A stretch of 11,728 nt of DNA from Nitrospirota bacterium (GTDB taxonomy: Bacteria; Nitrospirota; Nitrospiria; Nitrospirales; NS-4), in NCBI GenBank assembly GCA_005877525.1, contig VBON01000009.1:1-11728 (forward strand), written 5' to 3'. The position numbers and the translations under genes are program-made. The notes below the pieces were generated by a model. That model worked only from the letters and a program-made list of their open reading frames with translations, searched no databases and was not told where the DNA came from. Numbering within the stretch: the first letter of the stretch is position 1; each line of letters opens with the position of its first letter. Shown here one piece after another: positions 6,064 to 11,728 of this stretch.

Positions 6064-7422
6064 ATGAAAACACGAAGTTACAAAGAGTTTGATTATTTCG
6101 AGCATTGGACGAGACGAGATTTTCTGAAGAAGACAGGAACTTGGGCCGGGGTGGGTCTATTGCAACCTGTGCTATCGCTGATCGGCCAGGGCAAAAGCAT
6201 CGCGGCCGCGTATCCTGATGAGGTCCTCTCGATCGAAAAATACACCAAGGGCAGGATCAAGCCGGGGATGATCATCTCCAAAGAAAACGTCGAGCTTATC
6301 AAGGATATCGCCCCAGAAGGGCTCGTTGTTGAGCTTCAGCGCGGGGCTCAGATCAAGATTGCTGAGACAACGATGAGACCGGAAGCCAAAGTGCCCAGGT
6401 TTTGGTTGGAGGCTACCTTGCGCAATAAGGGCCAGGCGGTTCTTGATAGCAAAGGACAGCTCTGGCACAAGGGCGGCGGGCCGTGGACAGGCGGTTTCCC
6501 TTTTCCAGAGCCCAAGACTGCTCTTGAAGCCATCTGGGATTTTAGTTTTAGTCCGCGTCGCTATGACACCCTCAGGGTGGTCTATACGGAGAATCATGTA
6601 GACACTAACGGCACCCTGGTCAGACACGATTCGGGCCTCTTCGGGCAGATCCAAAGTGTGGGACGCCTGGTGGTCGATCCGAAACCAGTCGTGCCAAAAT
6701 ACAAAGACGAGCTGCACCGGGTTATCTTATCCTTGAACGAACCCTTCGATTCTTACGGTCTCGGTGTTTTGACCACGGTTTACTATGATGGCTCGAGGCT
6801 CCCAGACACGGACCTCTACATTCCCGCCCTCAGGCGAACCCGCCGGGTTCCTTCCACCCAACGATTTGAGCCTTCATCGCCCTACAGCGTGTCCTACGCC
6901 ACAGACTTTGACATCCAGGGTGACCCGGTCCTCACCTGGTCATGGAATCTTGCGGGCCGCAAGCCTATGCTCGGTCCCTCGCCAAGTAATCTGGGAGCGA
7001 GGGCGAAGGGGGCAAAAAGGGAGGATTTTGTCTTTCCGGATTTCCCGGACAAATTTCCCCGTTCCACCTGGGAGCTACGGCCTGAAATGATTTTGTTGGA
7101 CGGGGTTCCTCACCTCCCCGGAGCCAACTACAGCAGGAAGCGGGTATACATTGATGCTATCTACCTCATAACTGAACTGGCCGATATTTGGGATATGGCA
7201 GGGAAGCTGTGGAAGTTTCTATTTTTTATCTGGGGGGATACGGGAGTCCCTGACACTCCTGATCTGACGGGGATTGTCTTTGCAGACTTACAGAGGGACT
7301 TTCACTCCAATGTCAGTTTTCACAACAGGATCGGGGATTATACCTTTCTGGTCAACTCCCCGGAACTCGAAACAGACAACTGGGCTACACCCAGTGCAAT
7401 GCTTCGGAGGGCGCGGCACTAG
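6064..7422 (+). CDS. DUF1329-family envelope protein with Tat signal
   Basis: A 452-residue protein whose N-terminus carries a twin-arginine motif, TRRDFLKK (16-23), then a hydrophobic stretch (about 27-40) and an AAA cleavage-type site (about 47-49), so it is probably folded in the cytoplasm and exported by Tat. The remainder matches DUF1329, a predicted LolB-like half-barrel: WTGGFPFPEPKTALEAIWDF (141-160), the basic LRRTRRVP stretch (256-263) and YIDAIYLITEL near residue 362. No lipobox Cys follows the signal, so it looks periplasmic rather than lipid-anchored. LolB-like folds suggest binding of a hydrophobic ligand in transit to or from the DUF1302 barrel (inference). It starts 27 bases after the DUF1302 gene with a strong GGGGAGG site. 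Confidence 0.85.
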   Translation: MKTRSYKEFDYFEHWTRRDFLKKTGTWAGVGLLQPVLSLIGQGKSIAAAYPDEVLSIEKYTKGRIKPGMIISKENVELIKDIAPEGLVVELQRGAQIKIAETTMRPEAKVPRFWLEATLRNKGQAVLDSKGQLWHKGGGPWTGGFPFPEPKTALEAIWDFSFSPRRYDTLRVVYTENHVDTNGTLVRHDSGLFGQIQSVGRLVVDPKPVVPKYKDELHRVILSLNEPFDSYGLGVLTTVYYDGSRLPDTDLYIPALRRTRRVPSTQRFEPSSPYSVSYATDFDIQGDPVLTWSWNLAGRKPMLGPSPSNLGARAKGAKREDFVFPDFPDKFPRSTWELRPEMILLDGVPHLPGANYSRKRVYIDAIYLITELADIWDMAGKLWKFLFFIWGDTGVPDTPDLTGIVFADLQRDFHSNVSFHNRIGDYTFLVNSPELETDNWATPSAMLRRARH

Positions 7423-7447
7423 GGGTCAACCGCAAAGAGGAGGACTT

Positions 7448-8314
7448 ATGGATCACAACCGCTTCGATTACTCGCCGATCATTAAGAGAAAGCCGCTCAA
7501 ATGGCCCAATGGGGCCAGGGTAGCGGTGTGGGTGATCCCCAATATCGAATACTATGAATTCGAAACTCCCTCAACTTCGCTCTACGCCTCCAATCTCGTT
7601 CCCGACGTACTCAATTACGGCTGGCGCGATTACGCGCCGCGAGTCGGCGTGTGGCGGCTCATGGAGGTGATGGACAAATACAAAATCCGCGGAACCGTCG
7701 CGCTCAACTCGGACGTCTGCAATCACTATCCGGTCATCATCGAAGAAGGGAAGAAAAGAAAATGGGAGTGGATGGGCCATGCGATCACAAATTCCAAGTT
7801 TTTGACCGGTCTCAGCGAGGAGGACGAACGAAAGGTCATCCGCGAAACCGTTCAGACGATTACCAAGGCCACCGGGAAAGCGCCGGAAGGCTGGCTCGGG
7901 CCTGCGCTGGCCGAGACGTTCAGCACGCCCGATATTTTGGGGGAGCACGGCATCCGTTATCTCTGCGACTGGTGCAACGACGACCAGCCCTATCCGATGA
8001 AAGTCAAAAAAGGTCAGATGATCTCGGTGCCCTATGCCATCGAGCTGAACGATATTCCGTTCTTCCTCGGTAAGGGCAACAGCGGCGCCGACTTCATGCA
8101 GGCGATCAAAGACCAGTTCGACGTGCTCTACGACGAGGGAAAAACCCACGGCCGCGTCATGGCCATCGCACTCCATCCCTTCATCATCGGTGTGCCGTTT
8201 CGCATGAAATATTTCGCGAAGGCGCTGGAATATATCTGCAAGCGTAAAAAGGTATGGCTTACGACCGGAGGAGAAATCGCCGACTGGTATTACAAAAATT
8301 ATGTGAATGCATAG
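7448..8314 (+). CDS. PuuE-like polysaccharide-deacetylase-fold hydrolase
   Basis: A 288-residue cytoplasmic protein (no signal) of the NodB/polysaccharide-deacetylase superfamily, in the branch that includes the cofactor-independent allantoinase PuuE. Typical features are GWLGPALAET (148-157), YLCDWCNDDQPYPM (171-184) and ALHPFIIG (241-248). The usual metal-site Asp pair near the N-terminus is replaced by N32-x-E34, and the H-x3-H motif reads H111-x3-N115, so a normal zinc site is unlikely. This fits PuuE-type enzymes, which hydrolyse cyclic amides/ureides rather than sugar acetyl groups; allantoin or a related ring is a reasonable guess but the substrate is not shown. AAGAGGAGGA (7435-7444) decides the start; an open in-frame extension to 7274 overlaps the DUF1329 gene and is not needed. 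The next gene starts 11 bases later. Confidence 0.85.
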   Translation: MDHNRFDYSPIIKRKPLKWPNGARVAVWVIPNIEYYEFETPSTSLYASNLVPDVLNYGWRDYAPRVGVWRLMEVMDKYKIRGTVALNSDVCNHYPVIIEEGKKRKWEWMGHAITNSKFLTGLSEEDERKVIRETVQTITKATGKAPEGWLGPALAETFSTPDILGEHGIRYLCDWCNDDQPYPMKVKKGQMISVPYAIELNDIPFFLGKGNSGADFMQAIKDQFDVLYDEGKTHGRVMAIALHPFIIGVPFRMKYFAKALEYICKRKKVWLTTGGEIADWYYKNYVNA

Positions 8315-8325
8315 CGGAGGACTTT

Positions 8326-8976
8326 ATGAGCAAAGATGTCTTTGAAAGGGACCGCAAGTTTTACCAGGAACACGGCATGGGCGGCCGGATGGGCTTCGGC
8401 AGGAAGCCGGCGATCATCGTCATCGATCTGCAACTGGGATTTACGGATGCGACTTGTCCGCTAGGCGGAGACTTGGACCGCGTGGTTGCATCCTGTAAAG
8501 ATCTGATTGCAGCGGCCCATCAAAAACAAATACCGGTTTTTTTCACCGTCTGCGCCTATGAAGAGCACCTCAAAGACGCTGGCGTATGGGGAAGAAAAGT
8601 GCCGGCTTTAAGTTGGCTCAAAGCCGGCACCAAATGGGTGGAGATCGATCCGCGCTTGGGAAAAACACCGGAAGACATCACGGTCGTCAAAAAATATCCC
8701 TCCGGGTTTTTCGGCACTCATCTGCAGGCGACTCTCACGAGCATGGGGATCGACACTTTGATCATTACCGGCTGCACGACCAGCGGCTGCGTGCGCGCCA
8801 CCTGCATCGATGCTTTGCAGTATGGCTACCACGGCATCGTGCCGGAAGAGTGCGTCGGAGACAGAGCGGAAGCGCCCCACCTCGCGAATCTTTTCGACAT
8901 CGGCCAGAAATACAGCGACGTAGTGCAGCTTCGCGAGGTCATGGACTGGATTGCTAAGTATCAACCATACGAGTAG
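8326..8976 (+). CDS. Isochorismatase-superfamily hydrolase, N-carbamoylsarcosine amidase-like
   Basis: A 216-residue cysteine hydrolase with the catalytic triad in place: D34 (IVIDLQ), K122 (VVKKYPSGFFGT) and C155 in TGCTTSGCVRATCIDAL (148-164), where the TTSGCVRAT wording is typical of N-carbamoylsarcosine amidases and related amide hydrolases rather than true isochorismatases. Such enzymes release ammonia (and CO2 for carbamoyl groups) from amides in the cytoplasm. The GGAGG at 8316-8320 lies 5 bases before the ATG; the in-frame codons back to 8254 are inside the preceding gene. Placed between a PuuE-like hydrolase and a hydantoinase-like enzyme, it could remove the carbamoyl group that ring opening leaves behind (inference). 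Nicotinamidase or ureidoacrylate-type activity cannot be excluded. Confidence 0.87.
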   Translation: MSKDVFERDRKFYQEHGMGGRMGFGRKPAIIVIDLQLGFTDATCPLGGDLDRVVASCKDLIAAAHQKQIPVFFTVCAYEEHLKDAGVWGRKVPALSWLKAGTKWVEIDPRLGKTPEDITVVKKYPSGFFGTHLQATLTSMGIDTLIITGCTTSGCVRATCIDALQYGYHGIVPEECVGDRAEAPHLANLFDIGQKYSDVVQLREVMDWIAKYQPYE

Positions 8977-9022
8977 CGCCCGATAGAAGTTTTCTTTATC
9001 TTCACGAGCTCTCCAATTCGCC

Positions 9023-9964
9023 ATGGTGAACGCTCAAAAAGTAACTCCTGCCGTTAGTGAGTTGAGAAGGCCCGGGCCGGCGGCCTTCGGCATGCTTTTT
9101 CTGGTGGGCTTTACCTTCGGCATGATGTTCGTTTTCAACCGGCTGGCGACGACGCACGGCGTTCCGTTCATTCCCTACGTATTCTTACAGGCGCTGGGCG
9201 GAGCTTTAATCTTGCTCATTGTCGGCGGCGCGCAGAACCATCTTCCGGATCTTTCCACACAATCGCTCAGGTTTTACCTCGTCACGGGCGTTTTTAACTT
9301 TTCCCTTCCCTTTTCCATTTTGAGCCTCGTCGCGCCCAAAGTGCCATCTGGGATTTTGAGCCTGGGTCTGATGCTGATTCCGTTGATGATTTACGCCCTC
9401 GCGCTTGGGCTTGGTATGGACCGATTTCGCTGGATCCGTCTCACCGGCTTGTTGCTCGGCTTCATCGGGGTCTTGCTTGTGCTGCTTCCTAAAACGAGCC
9501 TGCCGTCACCTGAGCTGGCCGCCTGGATGGGGCTGGGGATGCTTGCGCCGCTCTGTTACGCGCTAGGAACGATCCTCATGGCCTGGCTTCATCCGCCATC
9601 GACAAGATCACTGACGCTCGGTTGCGGGCTGTTAATCGCGTCCGCAGTAACCATGGTACCCGTCATGACCGTCGCCGGCAGTTGGTGGTTCTTCAACGGG
9701 CCATCGGACATCGGACACTGGGCTGTCGTCGGCGCCATAGTCAATACCGCGGCCATTTACGTATTGGTATTCGAGATCATCAAACGGGCTGGACCGGTAT
9801 TCTTTTCAACGTCGAACTACATCGCGACTCTCCTGGGCGTCGGCTTCGGTATGATGTTTTTTGGAGATAGCCTGAGCATATGGATATGGGCAGCGCTCCT
9901 GCTGATGTTCACCGGCCTGTTTTTCGTGAATTTGACAGGGCCGCCGCAACATCAGGGGAAATGA
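9023..9964 (+). CDS. EamA/DMT-superfamily permease
   Basis: A 313-residue inner-membrane protein with about ten predicted helices (roughly 22-40, 50-68, 83-101, 108-128, 138-156, 167-187, 198-218, 232-252, 262-280 and 284-303). The two EamA repeats are recognisable: the first ends with RLTGLLLGFIGVLLVLLP (139-156), and the second contains the conserved GPVFFSTSNYIATLLGV (257-273) and a Gly-Asp after TM9. DMT permeases often export amino acids or metabolites, though some import; the direction here is unknown. It lies between two hydrolase genes, so it probably handles an intermediate or end product of the same pathway. There is no clear Shine-Dalgarno sequence before the ATG at 9023; starting at Met24 would shorten TM1, so I kept the upstream start. 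Confidence 0.85.
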   Translation: MVNAQKVTPAVSELRRPGPAAFGMLFLVGFTFGMMFVFNRLATTHGVPFIPYVFLQALGGALILLIVGGAQNHLPDLSTQSLRFYLVTGVFNFSLPFSILSLVAPKVPSGILSLGLMLIPLMIYALALGLGMDRFRWIRLTGLLLGFIGVLLVLLPKTSLPSPELAAWMGLGMLAPLCYALGTILMAWLHPPSTRSLTLGCGLLIASAVTMVPVMTVAGSWWFFNGPSDIGHWAVVGAIVNTAAIYVLVFEIIKRAGPVFFSTSNYIATLLGVGFGMMFFGDSLSIWIWAALLLMFTGLFFVNLTGPPQHQGK

Positions 9965-10010
9965 GAAGCTCGACAGCGGAAGCGCTCAAAGCATTAGGAA
10001 GGAGATCGTC

Positions 10011-11402
10011 ATGCTGGACCTACTGATCAAGGGCAGGACCGTTGTATCACCGGACGCTAGTATCGTTGCGGACGTGGCCGTCCAGGGCGAGCTAATCGCC
10101 GCCGTGACGGCGCCGGGTCTGTTCTCGGAGGCAAAGCGGGTGATCGATGCGGTGGGCAAGTACGTTATCCCCGGCGGTATCGATCCGCATGTGCATTTCA
10201 ACATGCCATGGGGACCCGCGATGATGCAGGGATGGGACCGCGGCACCATCTCGGCGGCCTGCGGTGGAACAACCACGATCATCGACTTCGCCTGGGTGCA
10301 GAGCGGCGCCTCTGCGCTCGCCACACTTGAAAACCGCTTGCATGAGCCGCAGGGGAAAGCGGCCATCGATTACTCGCTTCACGCCTGCCTTATGGGACCG
10401 ATCGCACCCGCGACGATTGGCGAGATCAAGCAGTTCATGCGTGACGGCATTTCTTCGATCAAAATCTACATGACCTACGACTGGGCCGTGGACGACGGTG
10501 GCCTCTACGCGACGATGCAGGCGGCTGAGCAATCCGGAGGTGTTGTCGAAGTCCACGCTGAGAACCACTACGTCTGCGAATGGATGAAGAGCGAGTACCT
10601 CCGGCGCGGCCAAAAGGACGGACGATTGGTGGCTGAAACCCGGCCGCCTTGGGTGGAGGAAGAAGCGATTCATCGCGCCACATTTCTCGCTGAGCGCACG
10701 GGTTGCCCGCTATATATCGTGCATATGAGTTCGCAGCGTGGCGTTCAGGCGGTTTATGAAGCGCGCAACCGGCATCTACCGGTATTCGGCGAAACCTGCC
10801 CGCAATATCTATTTTTCACCAACGAAGACGTCACCCAGCGCGACGATGGGCTCCGCTATGTGAACTTCCCTCCGCTCAAGGGCAAGGAGGACCGCGACGG
10901 TCTCTGGAATGGGGTCGTCAAGGGTACCATGTCGACAATCGGCACCGATGATGCGACTTACCCGTCGGAGGGACGGGAAAAGATCGGCCGAACACTGGAC
11001 AGCCTCCAGGCCGGTTTTTCGGGAGTCGAGGTGCGTATACCGCTGCTCTACTCGGAGGGCGTAGGGAAGGGGAAGTTCAGCATGAACCGACTGGTGGAGA
11101 TTACCAGCGCCAATGCCGCCAAAATCTTCGGCCTGTATCCACGTAAAGGATCAGTGGCGGTTGGCAGCGACGCCGACATCGTGGTCATTGACCCCAACTT
11201 CAAACGAACGATCCGTCTTGAGAACCTCCACGGGTGGCAAGACTACACCGTATATGAAGGGTGGAATCTCCGGGGATTTCCGGTCGTGACAATCTCACGC
11301 GGCAAAGTCGTGGCGGAAAACGGGCAGTACGTCGGCACAGAGGGTCACGGGATTTTTATCCCGCGCTCGGGCGGCGGCGCGCTTTCTACCGGAATTCACT
11401 AG
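10011..11402 (+). CDS. Hydantoinase/dihydropyrimidinase-family amidohydrolase with altered metal motif
   Basis: A 463-residue cyclic amidohydrolase, the usual length for D-hydantoinases and dihydropyrimidinases, which open five- or six-membered cyclic ureides. Binuclear metal ligands are visible: H60 and H62 (DPHVHF), K151 (SIKIYMTY, the lysine normally carboxylated), H182 (EVHAEN), H238 (VHMSS) and D313 (IGTDDATY). Tyr156 and ETCPQYL (261-267) are also conserved, as is the C-terminal GSVAVGSDADIVVIDP (380-395). After the ligand D313 most relatives have His or Asn (GSDH/GSDN); here it is Asp314. The ribosome site AAGGAG (9999-10004) is 6 bases from the ATG. With the carbamoyl-amidase-like gene upstream, a ring-opening then decarbamoylation order is plausible. 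Dihydroorotase or allantoinase activity is less likely from the overall sequence. Confidence 0.9.
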   Translation: MLDLLIKGRTVVSPDASIVADVAVQGELIAAVTAPGLFSEAKRVIDAVGKYVIPGGIDPHVHFNMPWGPAMMQGWDRGTISAACGGTTTIIDFAWVQSGASALATLENRLHEPQGKAAIDYSLHACLMGPIAPATIGEIKQFMRDGISSIKIYMTYDWAVDDGGLYATMQAAEQSGGVVEVHAENHYVCEWMKSEYLRRGQKDGRLVAETRPPWVEEEAIHRATFLAERTGCPLYIVHMSSQRGVQAVYEARNRHLPVFGETCPQYLFFTNEDVTQRDDGLRYVNFPPLKGKEDRDGLWNGVVKGTMSTIGTDDATYPSEGREKIGRTLDSLQAGFSGVEVRIPLLYSEGVGKGKFSMNRLVEITSANAAKIFGLYPRKGSVAVGSDADIVVIDPNFKRTIRLENLHGWQDYTVYEGWNLRGFPVVTISRGKVVAENGQYVGTEGHGIFIPRSGGGALSTGIH

Positions 11403-11405
11403 TTG

Positions 11406-11421
11406 TTCCACGCATGTGGAA
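11406..11421 (+). repeat. Small hairpin between the hydantoinase-like and DUF4392-like genes
   Basis: TTCCAC (11406-11411) and GTGGAA (11416-11421) are perfect complements around a GCAT loop, just after the hydantoinase-like stop codon and before the next gene's ribosome site. There is no T run after it, so it is not an intrinsic terminator and the operon probably continues. Confidence 0.3.
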
Positions 11422-11446
11422 ACATCGGCAAAGGGAGGATAAAACA

Positions 11447-11728
11447 ATGATTAGCCTAGAGGGTCGGATAGATCAGATCTGTGAGAGTATTGACCGGCTG
11501 GTTTCAACTGAATTCGATGCGCGGCCCGAAGGCTCACGCGGTAAGATCCGTTTCCTCTATGATGCGGCGAGGAAGCACTCCCCGAAGCCGCTGGTCCAGG
11601 CTGCAGCCCAAGCGCTGATCGCGGCGGCGCGCGGGAAAGGGCCGGTGTTGGTGTCGAGCGGCTGGGTGATCGACTTCTGGTATCCCCACGGAGAGATCTG
11701 CGGCATGATCGGGGCAGGCGCGCTGGCT
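11447..11728 (+). CDS. 5' part of a DUF4392 (D-glutamate cyclase-like) family protein
   Basis: The first 94 codons are open to the right edge, so the gene is cut by the window. GGGAGG (11433-11438) lies 8 bases before the ATG. The segment GPVLVSSGW (about 67-75) followed by HGEICGMIGAGALA (81-94) resembles the start of the DUF4392 core, where a strand ending in a glycine turn is followed by a GETDGPxGAAALA-like motif. DUF4392 is the catalytic domain of D-glutamate cyclase, which interconverts D-glutamate and 5-oxo-D-proline. Here the ETDGP part reads EICGM, so the activity may differ. The assignment rests on short motif memory in a partial protein. Its position as the ninth rightward gene (counting the regulator) suggests membership in the same operon. 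Confidence 0.55.
   Translation, partial: MISLEGRIDQICESIDRLVSTEFDARPEGSRGKIRFLYDAARKHSPKPLVQAAAQALIAAARGKGPVLVSSGWVIDFWYPHGEICGMIGAGALA

Larger units (their letters stand above)
1071..11728 (+). other. Predicted operon: envelope transport set plus amide hydrolases
   Basis: Eight consecutive genes on one strand have junctions of -4, 83, 27, 25, 11, 46, 46 and, before the partial last gene, 44 bases. I see no GC hairpin followed by a T run in any gap. Most genes have strong purine-rich ribosome sites. The first four encode envelope transport proteins and the last four (one incomplete) encode three hydrolases of cyclic or carbamoyl amides, a permease and a DUF4392-like protein (seven complete genes plus one partial). 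The 83-base gap at 4448-4530 could hold an internal promoter, though I see no good one. Co-transcription is inferred from spacing only. Confidence 0.6.

Noticed and set aside
7274..7447. Upstream extension of the PuuE-like protein by 58 residues
   Set aside because: It overlaps the DUF1329 coding sequence, and a strong ribosome site precedes the ATG at 7448.
8254..8325. Upstream extension of the isochorismatase-like protein by 24 residues
   Set aside because: It overlaps the 3' end of the preceding gene; GGAGG before 8326 supports the shorter form.
9961..10026. 21-codon ORF whose ATG overlaps the EamA stop codon
   Set aside because: Very short, runs into the hydantoinase-like gene out of frame, and has no ribosome site. 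Considered chance.
10092..10673. Leftward ORF of 193 codons within the hydantoinase-like gene
   Set aside because: It is antisense to a gene with all expected metal ligands, and its translation shows no family features.
1..11728. CRISPR array, tRNA/rRNA gene, insertion sequence or integration site
   Set aside because: No regularly spaced repeats, tRNA-like cloverleaf, transposase motif or flanking direct repeats were recognised by eye.

Overview
The window looks like chromosomal DNA from a Gram-negative bacterium. It encodes a predicted outer-membrane beta-barrel with a Sec signal peptide, a Tat-exported envelope protein and an RND/MMPL inner-membrane transporter. Base composition is moderately GC-rich by eye. 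I cannot place the species. The gene mix would fit a proteobacterial or related uncultured soil/sediment lineage, but that is a guess. I see no rRNA, tRNA, CRISPR array, insertion sequence or phage gene.

Layout: (1) Bases 1-143 carry the 5' end of a possible leftward gene that I do not recognise. (2) Bases 144-224 are a short divergent control region packed with palindromes, with a consensus -35 box, leading into a GntR/FCD-family repressor-like gene (203-886). (3) After a 184-base gap, eight rightward genes follow with small gaps or overlap and no visible intrinsic terminator, so they probably form one operon running off the right edge. The first four (1071-7422) are an envelope transport set: a YCF48/Asp-box beta-propeller protein with a membrane anchor, an MMPL-type RND transporter, a DUF1302 outer-membrane barrel and a DUF1329 protein. 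The next genes (7448 to the end) are cytoplasmic hydrolases and a transporter: a PuuE-like polysaccharide-deacetylase-fold hydrolase, an isochorismatase/N-carbamoylsarcosine-amidase-like hydrolase, an EamA/DMT permease, a hydantoinase/dihydropyrimidinase-family amidohydrolase, and the first 94 codons of a protein resembling the DUF4392 (D-glutamate cyclase-like) family.

How they may work together (inference): the FCD regulator senses a small, probably carboxylated ligand. The envelope set moves a hydrophobic or amphipathic compound across the cell envelope. The hydrolases open and strip cyclic amide/ureide and carbamoyl groups, and the EamA permease moves an intermediate or product across the inner membrane. 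The substrate is not determined by the sequence. One testable idea is a hydantoin to N-carbamoyl-amino acid to amino acid route, possibly touching D-glutamate/5-oxoproline. The most unusual points are the pairing of an RND/DUF1302/DUF1329/YCF48 set with cyclic-amide hydrolases, the palindrome-dense control region, a changed metal-site motif in the hydantoinase-like enzyme, and a Tat signal on the DUF1329 protein.
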